Source of the DNA: Planctomycetaceae bacterium
GTDB taxonomy: Bacteria > Planctomycetota > Phycisphaerae > Sedimentisphaerales > UBA12454
DNA length: 64,000 nucleotides
Assembly: GCA_021371795.1 (NCBI GenBank)
Contig: JAJFVK010000008.1
Span: 62,001 to 126,000 of the forward strand
Direction of reading: 5' to 3'
In this document: positions 34,140-42,223 of the stretch, piece after piece
Position numbering within the stretch: the stretch's first letter is position 1
Layout of the letters: every line of letters starts with the position of its first letter
The notes under the pieces: model-generated
Told to the model about the DNA's origin: nothing
What the model saw: the letters and a program-made list of their open reading frames with translations, nothing else
Databases searched by the model: none
Made by a program: the position numbers and the translations under genes

Positions 34140-34245
34140 AAAAAAAGAGGCAGACGCCTAGGAGGAGTGGTAGTCTGCCTTATTGAGAAAAACAATATTG
34201 TTTTCCACCACTGTTTGTACGTAACGAACCCCTGAAAGGGTTCAT
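34140..34245 (-). ncRNA. Candidate small RNA A with CUCCUCC loop and terminator
   Basis: On the minus strand, about 106 nucleotides that would fold as three hairpins. GAACCC/GGGTTC comes first (34243-34226), then AAAACAAT/ATTGTTTT (34204-34189), and then GGCAGAC/GTCTGCC (34179-34149), whose loop contains CCACTCCTCCTAGG, followed by a T7 tract (34146-34140). The last is a good intrinsic terminator. A weak promoter (TTGCGC, 18 bases, TATAAA at 34256-34251) lies upstream, its -35 inside the tail of the neighbouring element. The CUCCUCC loop could pair with Shine-Dalgarno sequences. No ORF of note lies within it. Confidence 0.45.
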
Positions 34246-34278
34246 TAAATTTTATATAAAATCTTAAAAGAAGAGCGC

Positions 34279-34356
34279 AAAAAAAATGGCAGGCGGCCGA
34301 GGAGAGAAACCGCCATGCCGTGTGCGCCTCCTAAAGAGGAGGAGGTACGTGTGGGT
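34279..34356 (-). ncRNA. Candidate small RNA B with anti-Shine-Dalgarno loops and terminator
   Basis: On the minus strand, about 78 nucleotides. The 5' part has ACCTCCTCCT, with CCTCCT folding on AGGAGG around CTTT. The 3' hairpin pairs GGCAnGGCGG with CCGCCTGCC (34319-34288), its loop reads TTTCTCTCCTCGG, and a T8 tract follows (34286-34279). A promoter TTGACG (34391-34386), 18 bases, TATTTT (34367-34362) would start transcription near 34356. The tail (T-tract then GCGC) and the C/U-rich loop repeat those of RNA A, so the two look like tandem relatives. The C/U-rich loops recall anti-SD trans-acting sRNAs. Confidence 0.55.
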
Positions 34357-34361
34357 ATCCT

Positions 34362-34391
34362 AAAATAACATTACTACCTACTATACGTCAA
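34362..34391 (-). promoter_or_regulatory. Promoter for candidate small RNA B
   Basis: Minus-strand TTGACG (34391-34386), 18-base spacer, TATTTT (34367-34362). No ORF follows on this strand before the terminator at 34319-34279, which supports an RNA product. Confidence 0.5.
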
Positions 34392-34685
34392 GCGAAAAAT
34401 TGAGTTCTTAATAATTTTATCAAAAAAATATGGTAAAAATACAAAGAGGTGCCGAATTTAACAGTCATGGGGACTATGAGGTTAAAGGGGGTTAACAGGA
34501 AAATATGCCAGATAATTACAGTGTTTACACGTCTTGTTTTCGTGCGGCGACGTGTTGTGTGTTTTGCAGGTCTTTAATTGTTTATTTTGTTAAGTGTAGC
34601 ACCATAAAAGGTATATACAATCCCGAAAAATCTGGTAAAATGCCCAAAATTGTAAGAAAAATGATTCTTTATAAGGAGGTTAGGT
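34392..34685 (+). promoter_or_regulatory. Leader region of the symporter gene with strong ribosome site
   Basis: About 290 bases with no supportable gene. A perfect AAGGAGGT (34673-34680) sits five bases before the symporter ATG. An open frame starting at 34505 overlaps the symporter start in another frame and lacks any protein character. No convincing promoter or riboswitch was recognised. Confidence 0.5.
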
Positions 34686-36152
34686 ATGACTGCGAGTATT
34701 GTTCTTCTATCAGTTTTTCTACTGGGTATGGTGGCTATCGGTATATGGGGGATGAAAAAGACGGCAACTCTTAACGATTTTTTTCTTGGCGGCAGGTCGG
34801 TTGGGCCGTGGATGACGGCGTTTGCCTATGGCACAACTTACTTCAGCGCAGTTATTTTTATTGGTTTTGCCGGAAAAATTGGCTGGGGTTTCGGTCTCAA
34901 AGGTCTGGCTATCGCAATCGGCAACGCGTTTATCGGAACAACTTTGGCCTGGTTGGTTCTCGCCAGAAGGGCAAGAAGAATGACGCAGAATCTCGACGCG
35001 ATGACAATGCCGGAGTTTTTGCAGGAAAGATTCGGCAGCAAATACATAAAAATGTTCGCCGCTCTGATAATTTTTGTTTTCCTGATTCCATATTCGGCTT
35101 CAGTTTTCAAAGGGCTGGGTTATTTATTCGAGAAAAATTTTAATATTCAATTCGATACCGCACTTTTAATTATGGTTGCGATTACCGGTTTGTATCTCGT
35201 TCTCGGCGGATATTTCGCGGTAACGCTGACCGATTTCGTGCAGGGTATTATAATGCTTTTCGGCGCTACTATAATGGTGATTCTGCTCTCTAATAAAGCG
35301 GCGGAAATTTCCGGCACAGGCGCGTTTACCGCGGCAACGGACAGATACAATCAATGGCTAAGCACAGTGCCGCCCGAAAAACAGCCGAGTATGTTCGCTT
35401 TGGGTGCGCTTGTATTTATGACATCGTTCGGCGTTTGGGGTATGCCGCAGATGGTTCAGAAATTCTACGCAATCAAAAATGAACAAGTGATAAACAAGGC
35501 AGCGTTGATTACAACGATTTTCGCGGTAATCATTTCTTTCGTCGCATATTACACCGGCGCGTTAGCTCACGTTTTCTACGATAAGCCGCCGATGGGAGCC
35601 AACGGCCCTGACTTCGACAGAATTATTCCGGAACTGCTGACGAGCTATCTACCAAGCGGATTGATGGCGGTTATACTGCTGCTGATTCTTTCTGCGTCGA
35701 TGAGTACGCTTTCGTCGCTGGTGCTTGTCTCGGCGTCCGCCGTCGCGATTGACCTTTACAAGGGACACGTCAATCCGAATATATCAAAAAAGAATTCGCT
35801 GCTTATGATGAGATTTTTGAGTGCGGTGTTTATCGCGATTTCATATTATGTCGCCCGGCATCAGCTTGCGTTTATTGTTGAACTGATGGCGCTTTCGTGG
35901 GGTGCGGTGGCAGGTGCGTTTATGGCCCCGTTCTTTTATGGACTATATTGGAAACGCGCAACGCATGCAAGCGTGGTTGTTGGAATGATTACAGCTATCG
36001 CGATAAATACGATTTTATACTATCAGTATGGTCCGAAGAATTCTCCAATTGCTGCGAGCATCGCAATGATTGTACCGTTCATTATAATACCGGTGGTTAG
36101 CGCTTTCACAAAACCGCCAAAGAACGCGATTATCGAAAAAGCATTTGCATAA
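34686..36152 (+). CDS. Sodium:solute symporter (SSF family)
   Basis: 488 residues with about 13 membrane helices. SSF features include the early DFFLGGRSVGPWMTAFAYG segment, YFSAVIFIGFAG, ARRMTQNLDAMTMPEFLQER, and SASMSTLSSLVLVSASAVA in the sodium-binding region of helix 8. The substrate (sugar, amino or organic acid, proline) cannot be told from sequence alone. The start is firmly fixed by AAGGAGG. The gene is monocistronic, with a terminator after it. Confidence 0.9.
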   Translation: MTASIVLLSVFLLGMVAIGIWGMKKTATLNDFFLGGRSVGPWMTAFAYGTTYFSAVIFIGFAGKIGWGFGLKGLAIAIGNAFIGTTLAWLVLARRARRMTQNLDAMTMPEFLQERFGSKYIKMFAALIIFVFLIPYSASVFKGLGYLFEKNFNIQFDTALLIMVAITGLYLVLGGYFAVTLTDFVQGIIMLFGATIMVILLSNKAAEISGTGAFTAATDRYNQWLSTVPPEKQPSMFALGALVFMTSFGVWGMPQMVQKFYAIKNEQVINKAALITTIFAVIISFVAYYTGALAHVFYDKPPMGANGPDFDRIIPELLTSYLPSGLMAVILLLILSASMSTLSSLVLVSASAVAIDLYKGHVNPNISKKNSLLMMRFLSAVFIAISYYVARHQLAFIVELMALSWGAVAGAFMAPFFYGLYWKRATHASVVVGMITAIAINTILYYQYGPKNSPIAASIAMIVPFIIIPVVSAFTKPPKNAIIEKAFA

Positions 36153-36153
36153 T

Positions 36154-36182
36154 CTGGCTCACCACGAAGAACTCGAAGAAAT
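36154..36182. repeat. CACGAAGAACTCGAAGAA short-period spacer repeat
   Basis: CTCACCACGAAGAACTCGAAGAAATT belongs to the same family of CACGAA-type spacer sequence as 45744-45770, 55245-55325 and 63629-63655. Confidence 0.4.
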
Positions 36183-36183
36183 T

Positions 36184-36217
36184 AAAGGCAATCCTATATA
36201 AAGGGTTGCCTTTTTTG
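36184..36217. terminator. Bidirectional terminator between symporter and pheT
   Basis: AAGGCAATCC and GGGTTGCCTT arms (one G-T pair) with a TATATAAA loop are followed by TTTTTT on the plus strand and preceded by an A-rich run that serves the minus strand. It lies between two convergent genes. Confidence 0.8.
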
Positions 36218-36235
36218 TTTCAGTTAATCTTTAAA

Positions 36236-38251
36236 TTAAGCGACTCTTAACTCTGCTCCGACCGCTGACGCAAGGGCGGCAACAATATCTTTTTGCCAGC
36301 CATCAACTATCTCGTGTTTCAATGTTCCGTCTTCATCGCGGAAAACAAGCGAAAGCGTAACGCTCTTCTTGCCCTGCACAATCGGTTTGCCTCTGTAAAT
36401 GCCGACGAAATTCATTATCTCAAGTTCGGCCGGTGCTTTCGATGCGACGATTTCCTGAATCTTCGACCATTGAACAGGCTCATCAACTATCAGCGACAAA
36501 TCACGGACGATAGATGGGAATTTCGGAAGCGGTTTTGCCTTTATCTGCTCTGCCTGTAAATCGAGCAGCATATTGAAATTAATCTCCGCACCGCAAACAT
36601 TTGTAATCTTAATATCAAAACCCGACAAAATCTGGTCTTTGATAATGCCGGCAAAACCAAACGCATTTCCGTTGACCAAAATTTTCGCGCCGGTCTTTGC
36701 CCAAAAAACTTCTGCCGGTTCGAATGAAACATTGGCCGAAGCTGAAATATTTTTAATCGCGCCTTCGATTGCGCCGCGAATAATTCTGAAATCGCCATCA
36801 CAAACTGCCGCCAGCGAAGTATGCTCGATGTGTTTGCCGTCTGGGGTTTTCGCGAATACGTTCGCCAGTTCGTACATTCTGATATTTTTATTTCCTGCGT
36901 GTACGTTTCTGCTGAAGACTTCTAAAAGTGAGCCAATCAGGGTGCTGCGGAGCATATTCGCGGTCTTGCTGTTTTCGTCGCGGACTGTCAAATGCGTATC
37001 TGTCGCGTTCGGTGCAATCAATTTTGCAACCGCTTCACTGTTGAAGCCGGGGGTTATCGATTCGTAGAAGCCACAGCTATTAAGATAACCGCCGGTCTTG
37101 GCGACAACCTGCTGACGTTTGTCAACCGGTGCGACTTCGATATTTATTTTCTGCGTTGTGTTGACTTTATCGTAGCCGTAGATGCGGCCGACTTCTTCGA
37201 TTAAGTCAATTTCTCTTGAAACATCGCCGCGCCAGGTCGGGATTGTGCAGAGGACTTTATCATTTTCCGGTTTTTGCGGACTGAAACACAGGCCGCGAAG
37301 GATGTCGAAAATAGTCTGCTGCGGAATTTCGATGCCGAGAACTTTTTTAACTCTGGCAAACCGCATTGAAACCATTATATTGTTTTCGACTTTAGCCGGG
37401 TAAACATCGACAACACCTTCGACGATTTTTCCGCCTGCGACTGCGACGATTAGTTGTGCCGTTCGCTGCGAAGCCCAATCGATTTGTTCGATGTCAACGC
37501 CGCGGCCGAATCTGTATGCCGCTTCGCTTGGCAGGTTCAGTGCGCGTGATGTTTTTCTTGTAACGACCGGATTGAATGACGCTTCTTCGAGCAGGATGGT
37601 TGTTGTGCTCATGCTGACTTCGGTATCGATGCCGCCCATAACGCCTGCGACGGCGACCGGGCCGGTTGGGTCTGTTATAACGAGCATGTCCGGCTGCAAA
37701 ACGCAATTTGAGCCGTCGATGCTGGTGATTTTTTCGTTTTGCTTTGCCAGACGGACAATGATTTTGCCCTGATAGATTTTTGCGTAGTCAAAAGCGTGCG
37801 GCGGCTGGCCGGTTTCGAACATTGCGTAGTTTGTCGCGTCAACGACGTTGTTTACGCTGCGGAGGCCGACAGCTTCCAGACGTTTTACCATCCACGAAGG
37901 ACTCGCGCCGACTTTTACGCCTTCAATGATTCGTGCGGTGTATCGGCCGCAGAGTTTCGGCTCTGCGATTTCGACGCTTGCTATTGAAGCGATATCCTTT
38001 TTCACCGGCTCAAATTTAACTTTAGGCAGGTTTAGTTCACGGCCTGTCGCGGCGGCGATTTCTCGCGCAACGCCGATATGACTCAAACAGTCCGGCCGAT
38101 TGCTCGTTACTTCGACGTCGATTACGGCATCGTCAGCGAGGATTTCGACGCTTTCGATGTTAAAGCCGATGCCGCTCAAAAGCGCGGCCAGTTCCTGCGG
38201 AGTTTCTGTTATTGAAACGTATTCTTTAAGCCAGTTTAAGGATGTCTTCAT
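36236..38251 (-). CDS. pheT: Phenylalanyl-tRNA synthetase beta subunit, short form lacking the EMAP domain
   Basis: 671 residues against about 790-800 for the usual bacterial beta chain. It starts MKTSLNWLKEYV (B1), then passes from NIESVEIL directly to DDAVIDVEVTSNRPDCLSHIGVAREIAA, where the tRNA-binding EMAP/OB insertion of about 110 residues is normally found. The B3/B4 core, the B5 domain (VDVYPAK...), the FDX-like end (SIVRDLSLIVDEP) are intact. Catalysis resides in PheS, which is not in this window. Loss of the OB insertion may weaken tRNA binding but is not lethal in known short forms. Confidence 0.93.
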   Translation of the reverse strand: MKTSLNWLKEYVSITETPQELAALLSGIGFNIESVEILADDAVIDVEVTSNRPDCLSHIGVAREIAAATGRELNLPKVKFEPVKKDIASIASVEIAEPKLCGRYTARIIEGVKVGASPSWMVKRLEAVGLRSVNNVVDATNYAMFETGQPPHAFDYAKIYQGKIIVRLAKQNEKITSIDGSNCVLQPDMLVITDPTGPVAVAGVMGGIDTEVSMSTTTILLEEASFNPVVTRKTSRALNLPSEAAYRFGRGVDIEQIDWASQRTAQLIVAVAGGKIVEGVVDVYPAKVENNIMVSMRFARVKKVLGIEIPQQTIFDILRGLCFSPQKPENDKVLCTIPTWRGDVSREIDLIEEVGRIYGYDKVNTTQKINIEVAPVDKRQQVVAKTGGYLNSCGFYESITPGFNSEAVAKLIAPNATDTHLTVRDENSKTANMLRSTLIGSLLEVFSRNVHAGNKNIRMYELANVFAKTPDGKHIEHTSLAAVCDGDFRIIRGAIEGAIKNISASANVSFEPAEVFWAKTGAKILVNGNAFGFAGIIKDQILSGFDIKITNVCGAEINFNMLLDLQAEQIKAKPLPKFPSIVRDLSLIVDEPVQWSKIQEIVASKAPAELEIMNFVGIYRGKPIVQGKKSVTLSLVFRDEDGTLKHEIVDGWQKDIVAALASAVGAELRVA

Positions 38252-38339
38252 TTTTTCTATATACCTGTAAAAACAAACAATTTAACGAGAATGGGGGGGC
38301 GTGTCAATAATTATAAACCCAGCCATGATGCCGGCAGGA

Positions 38340-39215
38340 CTAACCAATTTTGACGGCCGAGACGATTCTGTCGTTATTGGAAAGGTCTTTTTCGACCTTG
38401 ATTTGGCCGAAGATTTTTGTATCTTCGAGCAGTTGTCTGACCGCCGGGCCTTGAAGATAGCCGATTTCGAGCAATAAAAGCCCGTCTTTTTTCAAATGTG
38501 TGCCCACTTCGGCGGTAATTCGACGGTAAATGTCCAGCCCGTCCGGCCCGCCGTTGAGGGCAAGCTGCGGTTCGTGATTTTTCACCTTTGGCTCGAGTTT
38601 TTCCAGTTCCGGATGGCTGATATACGGCGGATTGCACGTAATTAGATCAAATTCTTTGACGTCGAGCCGGTCGATTATCGGTTTAAACAAATCGCCGTGC
38701 AGGAGATGGATTTTTTCGGTCAGATTGTATTTAGCGATATTTTCAGCCGCGATTTTTAATGCGTTATCGCAAATATCGGTCGCGATAACTTTCGCTTCGG
38801 GATAATTCTTTGCGATTGCAACGGCGATACATCCGCTACCTGTGCACAAATCGCAGACGTATTGCGGGGCGATTCGCGTGCGCAGAAATTCGATTGCACG
38901 CTCGACGAGCAGTTCAGTTTCCGGTCGCGGTATCAGGCAGGCGGGGGAGACTTTTAGCGAGATGGAATAAAATTCTGTTCTGCCGGTCAGATATTGGACT
39001 GGTTCGTTGTTGAGGCAGCGTTTGACAAGGCCGCGAAGTTTTTCGAGATTCAGCCTTTCGACTTCCTTGTCGAAGTTCATATACAGTTCGATTCGCTGCA
39101 TATTCAGAACATTTGACAGCAGCAATTCAGCGGTGAGTCTGGGCGAATCGATTTTCTTGTCCGTGAAGTGACCGGTCATCCAGTCGAGTAATTTTTTAGT
39201 TGTCCATTGTTCCAT
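38340..39215 (-). CDS. prmC: Peptide chain release factor N5-glutamine methyltransferase
   Basis: 291 residues. It has the PrmC N-terminal helical domain (LLDWMTGHFTDKKIDSPRLTAELLLSN), a PETELLVERAIEFL segment, the SAM-binding DLCTGSGCIAVAIAKNYP and the catalytic NPPYI. It methylates the GGQ glutamine of RF1 and RF2. The usual neighbour prfA is absent here. It is followed on the minus strand by pheT. Confidence 0.93.
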   Translation of the reverse strand: MEQWTTKKLLDWMTGHFTDKKIDSPRLTAELLLSNVLNMQRIELYMNFDKEVERLNLEKLRGLVKRCLNNEPVQYLTGRTEFYSISLKVSPACLIPRPETELLVERAIEFLRTRIAPQYVCDLCTGSGCIAVAIAKNYPEAKVIATDICDNALKIAAENIAKYNLTEKIHLLHGDLFKPIIDRLDVKEFDLITCNPPYISHPELEKLEPKVKNHEPQLALNGGPDGLDIYRRITAEVGTHLKKDGLLLLEIGYLQGPAVRQLLEDTKIFGQIKVEKDLSNNDRIVSAVKIG

Positions 39216-39249
39216 AGTAAAATCAAAAATGAGGATGGCCTGCGGCCTG

Positions 39250-40299
39250 TTATTTACTAAACGCTTTATCCCAATCTTTCCAAACGGCTTCGAGATTTTT
39301 CTCTTTCAGCATTGCGGCAATCTGCACCGGCGTTCTGTCGTCAGCGACTTCAAACTGCTCGAGTGCGTCATCTTCCTGGCCGTAACCGCCTGGGTTTGTT
39401 TTGCTGCCGGCACTTATTCTTGTTACGCAAATCTGCGAAATATTATCTCTGAATCGCGCCGATTCACGGGTTGACATCACAATTTCCGAATCGGGGAAGC
39501 ATAATCTCAACGCAACCATCATCTGTACAAGTTCAGTGTCGTTAATCATATAGCGAAATAATTTTTCGTCAACATTTTCAGCAGGCCGCATTCTTGGGAA
39601 AGAAAATGAAACTCGCGCCTGCCAGTATTTTTTCATCAGCATATTCGCGTGCTCGGCAAGTGCAATGGTTTGCGTTCGCCAATCGCTTAAACCGATAAGG
39701 AAACCGAGGCCAAGACTTCTAAAACCGGCTTCGGCGGCGCGTGAAAGTGTTTCAAGTCGCCAATCGTAATCCGATTTTGGGCCGGCGGTGTGAAATTTGG
39801 CGAAATCCGCGCGGTCGTAAGTTTCCTGATAGATAGCGATGCTGTCTATACCGGCTGCGAAAAGTTTTTTATACTCTTCTGTGTCGAGCGGATAAATTTC
39901 AATAGATATCGAGCTGAATTTTTCGCGCAGCTTTTTCGCAAGCTCGGCAAGATATTCAACGTTTATAAATTTTTTATCTTCGCCGCTGACCAGCAGTATG
40001 TGCCGGAAGCCTTCGGCAGCAAGTATGTCCGCTTCTTTGCACGCTTCTTCGATTGTCAATCTTGTCCGCGGCAGTTTACTTTTGCAGTTGAATGCGCAAT
40101 AGGGGCAGTGATTAACGCAAAAATTTGAAACGTAAAGCGGTGCGTAAAGCTGAATTGTATTGCCGAACCGCTGACGTGTGATTTGACGAGCCTTCTGTGC
40201 CATCTGCTCAAGATTTTTTTGCGCGTCAACCGAAAGCAAAGCGTCTAATCTCTCTTTGCTGTAACCTGTATCATTATATATTGCTTTTTGAATATCCAT
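39250..40299 (-). CDS. thiH: 2-iminoacetate synthase ThiH
   Basis: 349 residues, radical SAM. CVNHCPYC (C-x3-C-x2-C) holds the cluster, and ETYDRADFAKFH and LGLGFLIGLSDWR are ThiH features. It cleaves tyrosine to dehydroglycine (iminoacetate) for thiazole synthesis, an oxygen-independent route used by anaerobes in place of ThiO. It is the last gene of thiF-thiS-thiG-thiH, starting one base after the thiG stop. The operon follows a TPP riboswitch. Confidence 0.94.
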   Translation of the reverse strand: MDIQKAIYNDTGYSKERLDALLSVDAQKNLEQMAQKARQITRQRFGNTIQLYAPLYVSNFCVNHCPYCAFNCKSKLPRTRLTIEEACKEADILAAEGFRHILLVSGEDKKFINVEYLAELAKKLREKFSSISIEIYPLDTEEYKKLFAAGIDSIAIYQETYDRADFAKFHTAGPKSDYDWRLETLSRAAEAGFRSLGLGFLIGLSDWRTQTIALAEHANMLMKKYWQARVSFSFPRMRPAENVDEKLFRYMINDTELVQMMVALRLCFPDSEIVMSTRESARFRDNISQICVTRISAGSKTNPGGYGQEDDALEQFEVADDRTPVQIAAMLKEKNLEAVWKDWDKAFSK

Positions 40300-40300
40300 G

Positions 40301-41074
40301 TTAATCTCTTAGAAAACCTGTGAGCGGACTTGAGGCGTCGGCCTGATTTTTTACGCCTGCCGAACCTGCTTCAAACGCGTCTCTTCCTGCCTGTACGGCC
40401 AGTTTAAACGCTTGTGCCATTTTAATCGGGTCGCCGGCAGTTGCGATTGCTGTATTGACCAGTACCGCATCGGCTCCCATTTCCAGCGCTTCAGCTGCGT
40501 GCGAGGGCATACCTAATCCCGCATCGACAACGACCGGTACCGTCGCCTGTGCGATAATTATTTCAATCGCTGACCGCGTTTTCAATCCCTGATTCGAGCC
40601 AATCGGCGAAGCAAGCGGCATAACAGTTGCTGTGCCGATGTCCTGAAGCTTTTTTGCGAGCACCGGGTCTGCGTTAATATACGGCAGCACAACGAAACCT
40701 TCCTTCACGAGAATTTCCGCAGCCTTTAACGTTTCAATCGGGTCGGGCAATAAATAATACGGGTCTGGCGTTACTTCGAGTTTGAGCCAGTTAATGTCAG
40801 TTGCCGCACGCGCGAGTCTTGCCAGCCGAATCGCTTCTTCTGCATTGCGTGCGCCGGAAGTATTCGGCAGCAGCAGATATTTTTTCCTGTCAATCGCCGC
40901 GAGCATATTGTCCTGCGGATTCTGAATATCCACTCTGCGAAGCGCAACTGTTACCATTTCTGTTCCAGACGCTTCAATCGATTGCGTCATAATCTGATTT
41001 GAAGAATATTTTCCTGTGCCGATGAATAATCGGCTTGTAAATTCTTTGCCTGCGATAATTAATTTTTTTGACAT
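40301..41074 (-). CDS. thiG: Thiazole synthase ThiG
   Basis: 257 residues, TIM barrel. The N-terminus [19 protein letters not shown] and the C-terminal [20 protein letters not shown] and [13 protein letters not shown] phosphate-binding segments are typical. [19 protein letters not shown] is also family-specific. ThiG condenses DXP, ThiS thiocarboxylate and iminoacetate. The ATG at 41074 follows the thiS stop; an alternative GTG at 41086 would overlap thiS. Confidence 0.95.
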   Translation of the reverse strand: MSKKLIIAGKEFTSRLFIGTGKYSSNQIMTQSIEASGTEMVTVALRRVDIQNPQDNMLAAIDRKKYLLLPNTSGARNAEEAIRLARLARAATDINWLKLEVTPDPYYLLPDPIETLKAAEILVKEGFVVLPYINADPVLAKKLQDIGTATVMPLASPIGSNQGLKTRSAIEIIIAQATVPVVVDAGLGMPSHAAEALEMGADAVLVNTAIATAGDPIKMAQAFKLAVQAGRDAFEAGSAGVKNQADASSPLTGFLRD

Positions 41075-41075
41075 A

Positions 41076-41285
41076 TCAGCCGCCACCTACAAACCTTACT
41101 AATTCAATTTTATAACCGTCTTTTAATATTGCGTTTTGAAAACCGCTGCGTGGAACGATTTGGCCGTTTACTTCCGCGACAACCGTTGCTTCATCGACAT
41201 TTAACACATCGAGAAGATTTTTCAACGTTGCCGGCACTTCGTTTTCAAAAATTTTATTTTCACCATTTATTATTAATGCTGCCAT
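41076..41285 (-). CDS. thiS: Sulfur carrier protein ThiS
   Basis: 69 residues of ubiquitin-like fold ending in FVGGG, the C-terminus that is adenylated by ThiF and converted to a thiocarboxylate. The pattern [17 protein letters not shown] and [13 protein letters not shown] matches the family. It sits between thiF and thiG, four bases after thiF. Confidence 0.93.
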   Translation of the reverse strand: MAALIINGENKIFENEVPATLKNLLDVLNVDEATVVAEVNGQIVPRSGFQNAILKDGYKIELVRFVGGG

Positions 41286-41288
41286 AGT

Positions 41289-41912
41289 TTAATCCAAAAT
41301 CAATTCCACAATAGCGTTTGCCTGATGTCCTGCGGCGATTGCCACGCGAGGAGCCATAAGGCTGAAACCTGATTCGAGTCCTCTGCTGTCGTCGCCGACG
41401 AGAATTGTTCTATTTGATATTTTTTTCGTTACAATTTCATTGCTGTTGCCGTAGCCGCCAAGTCCGCTTACCGCAATGATGATACTTTTAGTTTTGCTTA
41501 ATACCGTTTCGACAATCATTTGCTTTTGGTCTGCTTTGTCGAAACATTCAGCAATGATAGGGCAGTCTTCGAAAATCTCCGGAATATTTTCAGAAGTTAA
41601 TTTTAAGCTGTGGCCTTCGATTTTCAAAAATGGATTAATCTTCAGCAGGTTTTCCGTTAACGCTTCGACTTTTTTTCTGCCGAGCTGCTCGACAAAATAT
41701 TGCTGACGGTTAAGATTGCTCTGCTCAACAACATCGAAGTCGGCTATGACAAGTCTGCCGATACCGATACGGGCAAGTGAAACAGCGACATTCGAACCAA
41801 GTCCGCCCAGGCCGGCGATGCCGACGGTCGCGGCTTTTAAATTTTTGAAGACAGACTCGCCGTGCCGTTCGATGAGCATTGCTTCAAATTGTTCTTTGTT
41901 TAATTTAGTCAT
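41289..41912 (-). CDS. thiF: ThiF adenylyltransferase for ThiS
   Basis: 207 residues, short clostridial-type ThiF of the E1/MoeB fold. The nucleotide-binding GIAGLGGLGSNVAVSLARIG, then DFDVVEQSNLNRQQYF, are clear. No zinc-binding CxxC pairs are seen, as in the short form. The ATG at 41912 follows directly on the T-tract of the riboswitch terminator, which leaves no room for an ordinary Shine-Dalgarno; Met12 is a possible alternative start. Confidence 0.88.
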   Translation of the reverse strand: MTKLNKEQFEAMLIERHGESVFKNLKAATVGIAGLGGLGSNVAVSLARIGIGRLVIADFDVVEQSNLNRQQYFVEQLGRKKVEALTENLLKINPFLKIEGHSLKLTSENIPEIFEDCPIIAECFDKADQKQMIVETVLSKTKSIIIAVSGLGGYGNSNEIVTKKISNRTILVGDDSRGLESGFSLMAPRVAIAAGHQANAIVELILD

Positions 41913-41947
41913 AAAAAAAAACGCGCCGCCTGCAACAGGAAGCGCGT
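41913..41947 (-). terminator. Riboswitch-controlled terminator abutting the thiF start codon
   Basis: ACGCGC-TTCCTG-TTG-CAGGCG-GCGCGT hairpin (41947-41921) with a T9 tract at 41921-41913, ending at the base before the thiF ATG. It sits between the TPP aptamer and the coding region, as expected of a transcription-attenuating expression platform. Confidence 0.85.
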
Positions 41948-41976
41948 CTTTTAAATTTCAATTTGAAATCCAAAAA

Positions 41977-42095
41977 TGTGCCTTCCTTGCAGGCATTACC
42001 ACTGCTAAAGGTTCGAAGGGTCGTCCCTTTGGGACCTCTCAGCCGGATAACCAATTTGAAATCTCAAATTTCCGTTTCCGGCTCCCCTGTCACAA
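41977..42095 (-). promoter_or_regulatory. TPP riboswitch (THI element)
   Basis: Reading the minus strand, the aptamer shows TTGTG...GGGGAGCC at the 5' side, the P2/P3 arm with an AAATTTGA/TCAAATT hairpin, GGCTGAGAGG (the CUGAGA pyrimidine-sensing motif), ACCCTTCGAACCT, and GGTAATGCCTGCAAGGAA (the pyrophosphate-sensing side), closing with CACA against TGTG. Thiamine pyrophosphate binding would favour the downstream terminator and switch off thiFSGH. Confidence 0.93.
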
Positions 42096-42223
42096 TTCAA
42101 TATTAACTTTTGAGCTATTTTACACATTAGGCAGAGGAAAACAAGTGTAAAATCGCTTGCTTATAAGTCTTGTAATTAACAGTACTTCGTTATATAATAT
42201 TCGTTTTATTCCAGAAAGGCATT

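Noticed and set aside
34505-34774. 89-residue frame upstream of the symporter
   Set aside because: Overlaps the symporter start in another frame; the strong ribosome site belongs to the symporter ATG at 34686.
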